This document shows, piece by piece, positions 42,960 to 54,394 of a DNA stretch of 64,000 nt (position 1 is the first letter of the stretch; every line of letters starts with the position of its first letter). This DNA is from Macrothele yani (lineage: Eukaryota; Arthropoda; Arachnida; Araneae; Macrothelidae): the NCBI GenBank assembly GCA_039090855.1, contig CM076999.1:112777072-112841071 (forward strand). Direction: 5' to 3'. Under the pieces are notes generated by a model, which worked only from the letters and a program-made list of their open reading frames with translations, had not been told where the DNA came from and did no database searches. The position numbers and the translations under genes are program-made.

Positions 42960-44900
42960 TTTTTCTGGTGTCAGATTGGTTGCAAAACAATTATTTTCTC
43001 ACTGTTATATAAATGAGGTTATTGAGAAAAATACGGCACATGCACCAACATTTCACTTAACAAGTTAGTAAAATCATGCAATGCATTGATTATAATACAC
43101 TTTCCAACATACCAGAAATCATTACTCAAGTTATGAGGATAATGGCTGTGGAATAAATCTCGCTCCTGTGCCCTGACCTTTGATCCCATTTCGAAGATAT
43201 TCAACAGAACAGGTTCGGTATACCTCCGAAATAACATGATAAAGTTTTGTCGCAATAGAAGAATTTTTGCACAAGTTATGATGCATAAGGGCTATGGAAT
43301 AGATCCCGCTCCTGTGTCCTAAACTTTGACCCCATTTTGCCTATTTTCAATATATGTATAAAATGTTAGTATATTGTAGGCAGGCACCTACAACATACTA
43401 ACATTTTATACAAATCGAAGCATTTTTACGTAAGTTTTGACGCATAATGGCGATGGAAGTGATTCCGCTCCTATGTCCTAACCTTTGATCCCATTTCGTT
43501 CACGTCCAATGGGGTACCTTCCCAGGTGGTCCCCTACCACATACTAAAATTTCATCGAAATCGAACTATTGTTACGCGAGTTATCGTGCGGACCGGCATA
43601 CGCACACAACGCGTGACGTAATGAGGCAGATGGGAATCGCGACCATCTGCTCGAAAGAGTGTGACGTCATAAAACTTTAATAGGATCCAAACATAATGCG
43701 GGACGTAATGAGACAGATGGCGTGACTGCGCGCCAACATCTCAATCGCGAGCTTGTGACGTAATAAGATTTCTAAGCATGGGTAACATTAATGGAACGAC
43801 GATATGACACTGAAAACGTGGTAAATCAGGGTGGTTATTTAACCCACTAAACGAATTTTCCTAAAGTCGAGATCAAGCTAAATTGATTTCTAGTTCCAGA
43901 AAACGGTAGGTAAACGACTTTCATCAAAATCCTTTGAGCCGTTTTCAAAATAAAATTTCCATAGATACAAGAATTGCTCCTCTAAGGTGGACGTCAAGTA
44001 ATTTTGCTTCCTATACTTCCAATGGAAAAACTTCTGTACACATTTTCTTCACAATTAATGCGTTCCCAAGGATGAAAATTTGAACATCGATTAAAATAGC
44101 TTCATTTTAAAACTTGGAATACTTAATTTTAAAACTTGAAATACTTAATATTTTCTAAAACATAACAGTAATTATGCAATCCAACACTTATTTGTCTACT
44201 GACGTCATCAAAGTACAGGTCGCGCCATCTTTTTTCTGGTTTCAACACCACCAAAGGAAACGTTTTTGGTTTTTAATATAATTATGGTTATGTTTTAGAA
44301 ATTGTTAAGTATTGTAAGTTATAATATGAAGTTATTTTACTCGATGTTCAAATATCCATCCTCAGGAACACACTAATTGTGAAGGAAATGTGTAGAAAAG
44401 TTTTTCCATTGGAAATATAGGAAGCAAAATTACTTGACGTCCACCTTAATGGTATGGGATAAGGGCGATGGAATGGATCCCGATCCTATGTCCTAACCTT
44501 TGACCCCATTTGTCCCATTTTCAATAGGGTTCCTCTCCAGGTGGTCCCCTACTACATGCTAAAATTTCTTCGAAATCGAACCTTTTTTACGCTCGTTATG
44601 ACGCATAAGGGCAATGGAATGCATCCCACTCCTATGTCCTGACCTTTAACCCAACTTCACCCATTTTCAACAGAGTTCGTCCCTAGGCGGTCTCCTACCA
44701 TATACTAAAATTTCATTGAAATCGAACCATATTTACGCAAGTTATGAGGCATAAGGGCAATGGAATGGATCTCGCTCCTGTGTCGTGACCTTTAACCCCA
44801 TTTGTCCCATTTTCAATAGGGTTCGTCCCCAGGTAGTTCTCTACCACATACTAAAATTTCATCGAAAACGAACCATTTTTACGTGAGTTATCGTGCCGAC
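42960..44900. repeat. Cluster of degenerate direct repeats of about 150 bp
   Basis: A recurring passage (cctatgtcctaacctttgac, ccatttcgcccattttcaat, ggtggtcccctaccacatac, atttcatcgaaatcgaacc) occurs about six times: 43130, 43262, 43430, 44452, 44600 and 44750. A second motif (tgacgtaatgaggcagatgg) occurs at about 43614 and 43703. A perfect-looking hairpin lies at 43355-43412 (tataaaatgttagtat arms). No coding frame is present. Confidence 0.8.
43985..44446. mobile_element. Palindromic MITE with about 190-bp inverted repeats and TA duplication
   Basis: Ends aggtggacgtcaagtaattt and its complement are bounded by TA on both sides (43983-43984, 44447-44448), as for Tc1/mariner-type MITEs. The arms match at about 90 percent inward for about 190 bp, leaving a loop under 90 bp. 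It interrupts the direct-repeat cluster. Confidence 0.82.
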
Positions 44901-45401
44901 AGACTGACGGACAAAGCTGGAGCATGTACGAAAAAATTAAGATTTTGAGGTAGAATTTATCTCACAGTTATGTATGATTAAAGAGCAGGAAAGGAAAAAA
45001 ATGTTTTAGTGGAAATGAAGCATGGCAACGATTTGCAGAAAAGCAGTTTTTTCGAGCATGGAAATTACGCAGCGTATCCTTTAAGGCGATATTAAGACGA
45101 TGCTTTAGAATGGGGGATGTGGAAGTTTTAAAGAAGAATGACTTGTTGCAGTTCTGCAGCTTTATTTAGTGTTCAAAATGACATACAAGATATGCATCGG
45201 ATTCTTTCTCGCTTAGCATTTGATAGTTCTTTTGAAAGTTAAAATTATGTATGATTTACATATTTTGTATCTAGAAGCATTGATCTGACTCTTCTGCTTT
45301 CTGCAAGTAATCCGAGATACTGCTTCAAGTAGGACAGCATGTGGTCTTCGATTCGATACTCGTAGAATGAAAGATGATCTGTGCGTCGAGTAAGTGTTAA
45401 A

Positions 45402-45732
45402 GCCAAGGAGGTTATATTACTGGAGACACCACTGGCTCTGCCTCCATAGGTCACAGCTAATCTGTGCTGTGACGTCACAAGCAGGCAAAACCCGAACTAA
45501 ATTATACCGTTGATGAAACAGTAAGATGGTGTATCATTGATAAATATTATTGAATTACTCATTTTATCTGTTTATACGCTTAGAAGCTTTTGTTCCATTG
45601 GTTTGAAAGCAGCTTCTTTACTGCGGCTGCGTCGTGCCTGCTCATGACGTCATTTGCAGCACGGACGGTGACTAATGGCGGCCAATGCTGCGTGGATAGG
45701 AGTTGTGTCTCCAGTAATATAACCTCCTTTGT
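45402..45732. repeat. Inverted repeat pair flanking 150 bp
   Basis: Bases 45402-45485 and 45637-45732 are imperfect inverted copies. The outermost part (aaggaggttatattactgga gac on the left) matches perfectly, and the inner parts share tgacgtca. Boundaries with the RT fragment at 45733 suggest a small foldback unit. Confidence 0.65.
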
Positions 45733-45809
45733 TAAAGCTTTTGACAAAGTTCATCATGGCATTTTACTCAAGAAATTGAACTGTCTTGGCCTCAGTGATA
45801 ACGTGATGT
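45733..45809 (+). pseudogene. Reverse transcriptase fragment (LINE)
   Basis: The short stretch encodes VKAFDKVHHGILLKKLNCLG then LSDNVM. This is the RT motif with catalytic-site AFD and following helix seen in Jockey/CR1-type LINEs. It is cut off on the left by an inverted repeat and on the right by the hAT terminus at 45810. Confidence 0.75.
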
Positions 45810-46405
45810 CAGTGACGGCTCGTGGTTGGAAAAATAGGTGAAGAGGTACAAGAGCAGTATGAAAAGATATATACTGTCTACAGTGAAAATCCCTTAATGA
45901 GGACTTACTTATTTTTTGTATATTAAATCAATTTTAATTCCTCTTAAAGCTGCAAATTTGTCGGTTATGTCGTCATAAGATGGTTAGATGTCCGTTTCTT
46001 CGTGAGCATCAATAAAATGTCTTCCTGAATAAAAATATTTGCCAGAGAAGCAATTCTATCTTGGGAACTAGTGTTTCTTGAGCAAGTTTGCATTCTTTTA
46101 AGAAAACTTCTTTCCACTGGCACACTTGTAGATGGAATTGTTAAAATGAGGAAAACCAATTTATAATCTTCTGTAAAAATGTCTTTGTCTCCGTGAAACA
46201 CTCGAAGGAGTTCTTGAGTCAATATATTCCTTAATTTTTCATCGGCATATACAAGACTCAGTTCATTTTTAAGGCGCTGGTGTTTAGTAAATATGTATGT
46301 TTCCGTAAAAATGTAGATTTTCAAGAGCGCCAGTGGGAAAGCATGCATTAAATTATTCGAATTTGGTTGTGTCAGCAAGTCAGACAAATTGTGTGCCTCT
46401 GGCAT
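45810..46405 (-). pseudogene. hAT element 3' end with transposase dimerisation domain
   Basis: The left end cagtgacggctcgtgg is a hAT-type TIR, similar to the one at 11389. The minus strand then encodes the C-terminal dimerisation region: ELSLVYADEKLRNIL, LVFLILTIPSTSVPVERSFL and DRIASLANIFIQEDIL. The frame stays open for 146 codons. The rest of the element is missing: a Tc1 fragment begins near 46385 on the other strand. Confidence 0.85.
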
Positions 46406-47226
46406 GTGTACCTCTGACTCCAGCCTACCGTCAGGAACGGCTGCAGTGGTGTCGCCAACGTCTGCACTGGAGAACGCAATGGCGATCTGTCGTGTTCAGT
46501 GATGAAGAGCAGATTCTGCTTGGGAGCCTCCGATGGCCGTATGCGTGGTCGCAGATGCACAGGGGAGCGTCTCTACCCTTCTTGCATCCGCCAGTAACAC
46601 ACAGGGCCTACACCTGGTCTCCTGGTGTGGGGAGCAATCAGCTATCACTCCCGTACACAACTAGTGTTTGTACCGGGTACGTTATACAGCACCTCCTACA
46701 TGAACAACATCATTCAGCCCGTTGTTGTGCCATTTGTAAGGTCGGTCCATCATGGTGCTTTCCAGCAAGATAACGCACGCTCACACACAGCACGTGCAAC
46801 GCAGATGCACTTCAGGATGTGAGACAACTTCCATGGCCTGCACGTTCACCGGATTTATCCCCCATTGAGCACGTGTGGGATTTTATGGGACAACGACTTA
46901 TCTGGTCTCCACGGCCAGCCACGACCATCCCCGATTTACGCGTCCGGGTTGAGGATGCTTGGAACTCAATACCCCAAACTTACATCCAACATCTGTACGA
47001 CAGACTCCATGCCAGAATTGCACAGTGTGACGCAGTTCATGGCGGTTCAACCTCGTACTAACCATGTTACATGGAAATGTTATTTTTCAGTTTACCAGCA
47101 AATACAGCTGTATTTTGCCATAATGTTTTGATCACGTTATCCTCTGTATTCCGTTATTATGCTGTATAAATTTCGTTGGTATCAAACGTCTCCTTTTTGG
47201 TGTTCTTTTTTCACTTTCCGCCAGTG
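46385..47226 (+). pseudogene. 5'-truncated Tc1-like transposase
   Basis: The fragment begins within the linker (VPLACVPLTPAYRQERLQWC) and carries the first Asp block SVVFSDE. VWGAISYHSRTQLVFVPGTL follows after a frameshift, then FQQDNARSHTARATQMHF and LPWPARSPDLSPIEHVWDFM after another. It ends in RIAQCDAVHGGSTSY, stop 47061. The 3' flank ends in a TIR-like cactttccgccagtgta (47210-47226). The matching left end and HTH are gone. Confidence 0.87.
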
Positions 47227-47557
47227 TATTATTCATTAAGACTCCCAGTAGGACGAAGCCATTTCGCAGAGAATGTGCTTTGGGTTCGAAACTTCAGAAA
47301 ATGACGCAATATATTATTCATTAAGACTCCCAGTAAGACGAAGCCATTTCGCAAAGAATGTGCTTTGGGTTCGAAACTTCAGAAAATGAAGCAATATATT
47401 ATTCATTAAGACTCCCAGTACCCAGTAGGACGAAGCCATTTCTCAGAGAATGTGCTTTGGGTTCGAAACTTCAGAAAATGACGCAATATATTATTCATTA
47501 AGACTAATAGTAAGACGAAGCCATTTCGCAGAGAATGTGCTTTCGGTTCGAAACTTG
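47227..47557 (+). repeat. Four tandem units of about 85 bp
   Basis: The phrase tattattcattaagact starts at 47227, 47312, 47397 and 47489 (periods 85, 85 and 92). The third unit has a 7-bp duplication of cccagta. The array begins exactly at the Tc1 right end. Confidence 0.93.
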
Positions 47558-47621
47558 CAAGAGAAGAAAAACAAAAACGCTATTTTAAAACTCGCTGGGC
47601 AAAATTCGTTTTTTTTTTTGT

Positions 47622-47722
47622 CCCGCTCAGGACGATGAAAATTTTGAAGTTTTCGGATATTATCTGATTTACCATCCTTGTCACATTTACGCCAAAAATC
47701 GGATTGTCATCTTCAAAATTTA
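47622..47722 (-). repeat. Detached tail of the 330-bp SINE unit
   Basis: Reverse complement of 8186-8275 (gttttcggatattatctga, ttacgccaaaaatcggattg). The tRNA-like head is absent. It shows that this element is dispersed and not confined to the tandem array. Confidence 0.85.
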
Positions 47723-48365
47723 TTCAAGAATTGAACAAATTTCTGTGTTTCATGGCTAATAAGCTGTAGAACCCCGTTTAGCGGCAAAACAGCCGCCACT
47801 CGGCGAGGCATCGATTCGATGGGGTGGCGATAGGTATCTTGGGGTATCTGGTACCGTAATGTCAACAGAAGGTCCTCCAGTTCCCGTACATTTTGGGGTG
47901 GTGGTGATTTAGCGCGAACCCGCTTTTCCAAGTCGAACCACAAATGTTCGATTGGGTTTATGTCAGGGGAATTTGGAGGCCAGGGCATTAACAGAAAGTC
48001 GCCAACATGTTCTTTGAACCACTTCTTGACGATTCTGGCAGTGCCGCATTATCCTGTTGGTAATGGCCATCACCAACAGGGAACACAGTCGCCATGAATG
48101 GGTGAACTTGATCCGAAACGATGTTCAGATCCCTGACAGCTTTCAGGGATTGTGCTATTGGGGTAAATGGGGCCTGAAGTGGCCCAAGAAAACATCGTCT
48201 ACAGCATAACGCAGCGCCGAAGGCCTGTTTCCGCCCAACAGTGCGTCTAGGTGCCATAACTTCCGCTGGTAATCGCGTATCCGCGCTGGGCCGTCTACGT
48301 GATGCACCAAGGATTTTGATTCGTCTGACCAGGCCGCTTTCTTACAATCATCCACGGTCAAGTCT
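47723..48365 (-). pseudogene. Tc1-like transposase fragment
   Basis: The minus strand carries TVDDCKKAAWSDESKSLVHH with the first Asp, DQVHPFMATVFPVGDGHYQQ followed by DNAAL, then LPWPPNSPDINPIEHLWFDL, and ends ESMPRRVAAVLPLNG near 47770. Frame breaks lie near 48190 and 47990. The same family's 3' end recurs at 62775-62896. The HTH part is missing: the fragment ends where the 181-bp array begins. Confidence 0.85.
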
Positions 48366-48409
48366 CAATGATCTTAGACCCATTTTATGCGTTGTTGGCG
48401 ATGACGGTT

Positions 48410-49148
48410 ATTGGAAGAATGGCTCCGGGTCATCGCTTTGAAGACTCTTTACGGTAGAGGTAGAGAACCGTCATTATATTGGAAGTTCTTAAGGAAATAT
48501 TCCAATGACGACTATAGGTCGAAGAGCTGACAGGCTGTTATCTTAATAAAATTTTTCTGAGCAACGTCCGGCAATTGAAGATTGAGCGGGACTGTTAGCA
48601 GAGAAATGGCTCCGGATCATCGCTTAAAAGTCTCCTTACGGTGGAAAGTGATCGGAAGACTTGGAACTCTTATGGAAATATTCCAATGACCACTATACGT
48701 CGACGAGCCGGCAGGGAGTGACCTTAATAACGTTCTTCTGACCAAGGTGCGGCAACTGAAGATTGAACTGGACTGTTAGCGGAGAAATGGCTCCGGATCA
48801 TCGCTTAAGAGACTCTTTACGGTGGAAAGCGAGCGGAAGACTTGGAACTCTTATGGAGATATTCCAATGACCACTATACGTCGACGAGCCGGCAGGGCGT
48901 GACCTTAATAACGTACTTCTGACCAAGGTGCGGCAATTGAAGATTGGGCTGGACTGTTAGCCGAGAAATGGCTCCGGATCATCGCTTAAAAGACTCTTTA
49001 CGGTGGAAAGCAATCGGAAGACTTGGAACTCTTATGGAAATATTCCAATGACCACTATACGTCGACGAGCCGGCAGGGCGTGACCTTAATAACGTTCTTC
49101 TGACCAAGGTGCGGCAACTGAAGCTTCAGCTGGTCTGTTAGTGGAAGA
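48410..49148 (+). repeat. 181-bp tandem array seeded from a transposase start
   Basis: The phrase atggctccggatcatcgctt begins (with one variant) at 48420, 48606, 48787, 48968 and 49149, a period of 181 bp (186 for the first). Each unit opens with a would-be start MAPDHRLKxSLRWKxIGRLG, the same opening as the Tc1 transposase at 49149, then diverges into non-transposase sequence (attccaatgaccactatacg, cgagccggcaggg). Confidence 0.92.
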
Positions 49149-49389
49149 ATGGCTCCGGATCATTGCTTAGAAGACTCTTTACGGTGGAGAGCAATCAGTA
49201 GATTGGAAGCAGGACAATCGCAAGCTGAGGTAGCAAGTTGGATGAATGTGTCGAATCTCGGAAGACAATTCCAGGAAACCGGTGCAGGTAACCAGAAGTC
49301 TAGGACAAGGACGCACAGCCTGTCAACAGGACTGATATTTGTCTCTAACACCTCACCGACACAGGAAATCCACAGCCAGGTAACTAGCC

Positions 49390-51012
49390 TAAGGTGACCA
49401 AGTTTTTGAGAACAAAATGGAGGACAAAATGGCACGTTGTCCTCAATTTGAATGCAAAATTGACGACAATTTCATTTCAGAATGGAGACATAGTTGAGGA
49501 CAACGTCTGAAACATTAATGTGAAGCTAAATATTAGCAAGGATGTTATGACCTGTACCACAATTGTCCAGTTTCATGCGAAAACGTACGATGAATCTGAA
49601 GGATGATTTTCTGTGAAATAAGTATAAAATAGCAACGAAATACAGCCACGCAGAACATTACTTCTGATAAATTTTAAATGTTACTCATTGGTGGAAGCTC
49701 ATGCAAACGAAGCTACAATTTTGCATTGCCATTTTATACAAGCAAAAATATCTAATGGCATAAAATTAATAAACACCTAGAGAACATAAATCATGGGATT
49801 CTTGTATGCTATCTCTATGAGAAAGAATATTCCTGACTTCACTTGAAGAAATAGTTTACTGAAAAAATTCACTGAAAAAAGCTGTAGAACTCTCAACGGA
49901 ATCTACCAAATGCAACCAAATTTGGCATCAATTATTTATTTGCAAGAAAGTGGATGCTGAAAAGGATGTGATTTTTTTCCCCATCCTATAAATATTTTAG
50001 TTAAATCAAGGCTTTGGTTAGATCCAGTTAAAACAGAAATGAAATAACACCACGATTATAGAGATGGTTTGTTCGATACTGACTTTGGTGATGATGATGT
50101 TCTGACTTCTCTAATAATCCCGAAAGTTCAATTTTTTTTAATTGCCACCATTTCAATTTTTTGGGGGAAATTTCAAAAATTGAGGACAAAAAAAAAAAAA
50201 AAATGAAATTGAAGACAGTTGTTGTCTTCAGTTAGTTTTTACGGAATTGAGGACTGTCCCCAGAAATGGAGCACGTCTGGTCACCTTAATGCACGCTGTT
50301 CTCCAACCAAAAAAAATTGAGGATATTTGACGTCTTCAATCAGTTTTTACGGAATTGAGGACAAAGCATTGAAATTGAGGAATATCCCCAGAAAATGAGA
50401 ATGTCTGGTCACCTTAGTTAAAATAAGAAATTGAGAACATTTGACGTCATCAATTAGTTTTTACGGAATTGAGGACGAAGCATTTAAATTGAAGACTGTC
50501 CACAGAAAACAGGAAACCTTAATGTACGCTGTTCTTCAACAAAAAAAAAAAAAAAAAATTGAGGACGTTTGACATCCTCAGTCAGTTTTTATGGAATTGA
50601 GGACGAAGCATTGAAATCGAGGACTGTCCTCAGAAAACGAGGATGTCTGGTCACCTTAGTTAAAATAAGAAATTGAAGACATTCGCCGTCATCAATCTGT
50701 TTTTACGGAATTGGGGGCGAAGCATTGAAATGGAGGGCTGTCCCCTAAAAATGAGGACGTCTGGTCACCTTAATGTACGCTGTTCACCAACAAAAAAATT
50801 GAGGATATTTGACGTCCTCAATCAGTTTTTACGGAATGGAGGACAAATCATTGAAATTGAGGACTATCCCCAGAAAATGAGGATGCCTGGTCACCTTAGT
50901 TAAAATAAGAAATTGAGGACATTTGATGTCCTAAATCAGTTTTTATGAAATTGGGGACGAATCATTGAAATTGAGAACTGTCCCCAGAAAATGAGGACGT
51001 CTGGTCACATAA
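49390..51012. mobile_element. hAT-like MITE with tandemly expanded terminal sequence
   Basis: The element is flanked by a perfect 8-bp duplication, aactagcc (49382-49389 and 51013-51020), splitting a Tc1 gene. It opens taaggtgaccaag and ends with gtctggtcacat, an imperfect TIR. From about 50200 the terminal words (gaggacgtctggtcacctta) recur about every 120 bp (50277, 50409, 50650, 50765, 50890, 51000) between (a)n-rich spacers. No transposase is present; the left half is AT-rich and noncoding. Confidence 0.8.
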
Positions 51013-51514
51013 AACTAGCCGTCTTTAGCAACTGGGACCGTGATGTCGAGGCAAACAACCTACACAAGACTCCTAGATGGAGGTCTGTATGCAAGAAGAC
51101 CAATGATCTGTATTCCACTCGCTGCATTCCACAGAAGAGTCCTGCTGTATTGGGTCCTATAACATCACCCTTGGAGCCCTGATCAATGAAGCTGGGTTCT
51201 CTTCACTGACGAGCAATCGTAAACAAAGATTGTCGACATGTGTGCATTTGAAAGGAGGCTGGAAGCAGAAATGCCCCCCCCCCCCCAACATTAAGGAAAT
51301 TACCCCCTGCCGTAGTAGAGACTCGGAGTATAGGCTGACATCTTGCACCACACTGTACGTGTTTCCAAGAAGCACTTTGACCGCTTGTTTCTACATGGAT
51401 GACATCCTATAGCCCGATGCACGACTTTTCAGGAAAGCTGTTCTTTTTTATGGATCATAAAGCCTTCCTCATGTGACTCTGCTAGTAGACGAACACCTGG
51501 GGAATGAAGATATA

Positions 51515-52710
51515 CACTGAAGTGCCAGAAAAACTGGTACACCAGTCTGATACTTGGTAGGTCCCCCACGGGAGAGCGGGACTGCAGAAATACGACGGGG
51601 CATGGATTCCACTAGCTTCTGGAAACATGCTGTAGGCAATGCACATCATACTTCCTGCAGAGCGTTCCACAATTCCGGTGTATTCTGAGGTTTGTGTTCG
51701 ATAGCGCGCTGCATGGCATCCCAAATGTGTTCTATCACGTTCAGATCTGGGAACTTGTGTGGGAATGGCAACACCCCAAACTCAGATAAATGCTCCTCTA
51801 ACCATAATGTGGCGTCCTGACACTTGTGTGGAGGTGCATTGTTCTTTTGCAACAGGCCCAACCCATCAGCATGAATGCAGGACATGAACGGGTGTACCTC
51901 GTCAGAAAGGATGCGCACATCCTTTCGTTGACCGGTCACAGACGTTTGTAGACGTACCAGGGAACACAGTGAAGTCCAGCTAAACACACCCCATACCATT
52001 TAGGACCCCGCACCAGCCAGTACAGTTGACAGGCGGGATCCATGGCTTCATGGGGTTTGCGCCACACACGAATCCTTCCATCTGCCCGATACAGTTGGAA
52101 ACGCGACTCGTCAGACCAGGCTACTTGTTTCCTGTCATCAAGTGTCCAGTGGCGGTGTTGCCGTGCCCTAGCGAGGCGCATAGCTCTGTGTCATGCACCC
52201 ATCAAGGGGACTCCAGTTGGGCGTCGGCTCTCAAAGCCCATATCGTGTAGGGTACGTTGCACAGTCCGGACGCTGATGCTTGTTGAGGCTCCAACATTGA
52301 ATTCCGATGCTACCTGCAAGAGTGTCGCGTGAAACGATTCTTGACAGCCGACGATGGTCACGCTCACCCAATGTCTTTTAACAGCCACACTGGTACCGTA
52401 GGTTGGAGGTTTTGCCGGAATTCTTGTAGTCACGGTACACCCTTGCAATGGTCGTCCGTGAAAATCCGAACTTCGTTTCTACCTCCGAAATACTATGGCC
52501 CATCTCACGAGCGCCAACTATGACACCGCGTTGAAAATCGCTTAAATCGTTATTACTTGTCATTCTCATGCCGAGAACAGCTCTGACAGCTGGCAAGGAT
52601 GTATATCGCTTTATATACGCACTGGCGGACGCTACCAAGTACGTGCATAGGTTACGTTGCTATGTATTTTGCATAAGCTCGTCTGTACCAGTTTTTCTGG
52701 CACTTCAGTG
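51515..52710 (-). mobile_element. Inner Tc1-like element
   Basis: Near-perfect TIRs (cactgaagtgccagaaaaac on the left, complement on the right) lie between TA dinucleotides (51513-51514, 52711-52712). The minus-strand transposase is in four overlapping frames: MTSNNDLSDFQRGVIVGARE and KFGFSRTTIARVYRDYKNSG (HTH), ARQHRHWTLDDRKQVAWSDE with SRFQLYRADGRIRVWR, VWGVFSWTSLCSLVRL, DGLGLLQKNNAPPHKC, and FPHKFPDLNVIEHIWDAMQR. The second Asp is Asn (KNN for QDN) and several frameshifts exist, so it is inactive, but its TIRs remain sharp. Confidence 0.93.
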
Positions 52711-53076
52711 TACACAGAGTGTAGTAATTAGCGATATAACAGGACCTGAATCCGATCGAGTATGTCTGGGAAGCCCTGGAAATGACAATTACATTCCGGC
52801 AGCTTCACCTAGCACACTCACTGGAACCCGACGCTTCTAGGTGGAGCAGCAGCATTTATTGCTCCGAACTCTCACTCACAGCCTTGTATTTAGCCTGAGG
52901 GCTCCCTGATCTAACTGTATCGCTGTTCGAGGTGACTGCACTCCCTCTTAACTCCTCTAAATCCACGCCACTTGCTGCATCACTTAGGACTGCCATGCTG
53001 TCATGCGCATGCTTCCTCCTCATGGGGTGATCGCTTTTCTTTTCTGTTGTGTATTGCTGCGTTATCATTACATGTA

Positions 53077-54394
53077 CACAGTGCGTCAAAAAAATTTTAA
53101 GATTGGCACAAGATTTCAGCCTACGGTGGCGCCACCAGTGTAATCGCGAATGCGTTATAAACCGTGACCATCTGCTTGCTTTCTGCCAAAAATACTGCGC
53201 AGTTGTTAAAGTAACTCAAACGAAACGGGCGTTCATTAGAGAAGTAAAAATTTTTTCACGTTGAATTATTAAGATGGAACAAAGGGCTTTTATTAAATTT
53301 AACGCAAAACTTGGTAAAAGTGCCTCGGAAGCGTACCAAATGATAAAACAAGTTTGCGGTGAGTTTTGTTTAAGTAGATCAAATGTTTTCCTCTGGCACA
53401 AACGTTTTTTGGACGGAAGAGAGACGCTAGAAGATGATAAGCATACCGGAAGACCAAGTTCATCTAGGACATCTGAGATTATTGAAAAAGTGCGTGATTT
53501 CGTGGCAAACAATCGATGTGCGTCACTAAGAATGATGGAAGAGTCTTTAAACATCAACAAAGAAACGATTTGAACCATCCTGCATCAAGATTTGGGCAAA
53601 ACAAAAGTCTGTGCTAAATTTGTTTCACACACGTTAACCAATGAACAAAAATCAAGGAGAAGTGCACATTGCAGAGACATCATTTCAGCCGCTGAAAATG
53701 TCCCAAACTTCTTAAATCGGTTGTTACAGGTGATGAAACATGGTGTTTTCAAGATGATCCTAAAATAAAACGACAAAGTGCGGAATGGAAGTCAAAAAAC
53801 TCACCACAAGCCAAAAGAAAAAAACCAGAAAAGTTCCGTAGAAAATCAAAACAATGCTCATTACATTCTTCGATAGTTAGGTTATTATCCACAAAGAATT
53901 TGTTTCAAGTGGGCAAACAATTATTGGTGAGTTTATTTAAATGTTTTAAGGCGTTTGATGAGCAGAATTCGTCGCATTCGTCCAGAATGTCGGGATGAAA
54001 ACAGTTGGTGTTTGTTGCACGATAATGCACCCAGTCACACCTCACTTCTTGTTTGTAGATTTTTGGCGAAAAATAACGTCTGTGTGTTGAATCATCTACC
54101 GTATTCGCCTGATTTAGCACCCTGCGAATTTTTTCTTTATTCCCAAAACTTAAAATGACGTTAAAAGGGTGTTATTTTGATGATATTTCGACCATAGAAA
54201 CAGCTTCGACGCGTGCTTTGGAGGCAATTCCGCAAAGTGAACTGGAACAGGCATTCGAATCATTATTAAATCGCTGTAACAAGTGTATTGAAGCCGGAGG
54301 GACTTATTTTGAATAACAAACCAAAATAAATAACAATTTCTTGTTTCTATTTCATTTTACAGACCCAGTCTTAAAAATTCTTTGCCGCACTGTG
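53077..54394 (+). mobile_element. Third mariner element, degenerate
   Basis: TIRs cacagtgcgtcaaaaaaatt (left) and the complement of aattctttgccgcactgtg (right) lie between TA dinucleotides (53075-53076, 54395-54396). The transposase begins at ATG 53274 (MEQRAFIKFNAKLGKSASEA), with HTH VFLWHKRFLDGRETLEDDKH. It breaks after NINKETI at 53573. Later come the DNAPSHTSLLVCRFLAKNN block near 54020, YSPDLAPCEFFLYSQNLK near 54105, and a C-terminus RCNKCIEAGGTYFE with TAA at 54314-54316. The first-Asp region (TGDETWCFQDDP near 53728) is frame-shifted, and the third acidic residue is Glu in CEFF. Confidence 0.92.

Larger units (their letters stand above)
49149..52840 (+). pseudogene. Outer Tc1-like transposase, split by two insertions
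   Basis: Piece 1 (49149-49389) reads MAPDHCLEDSLRWRAISRLE, AGQSQAEVASWMNVS and GRQFQETG, an HTH and linker. Piece 2 (51013-51514) reads, after frame changes, SRQTTYTRLLDGGLYARRPM, ICIPLAAFHRRVLLYW, WVLFTDEQS (first Asp region) and VFPRSTLTACFYMDDIL. Piece 3 (52713-52840) has DLNPIEYVWEAL with the conserved Glu, then RQLHLAHSLEPDA. A hAT-like MITE separates pieces 1 and 2, and a complete Tc1 separates pieces 2 and 3. Frameshifts and stops are many. The second-Asp block is not identifiable. Confidence 0.82.
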
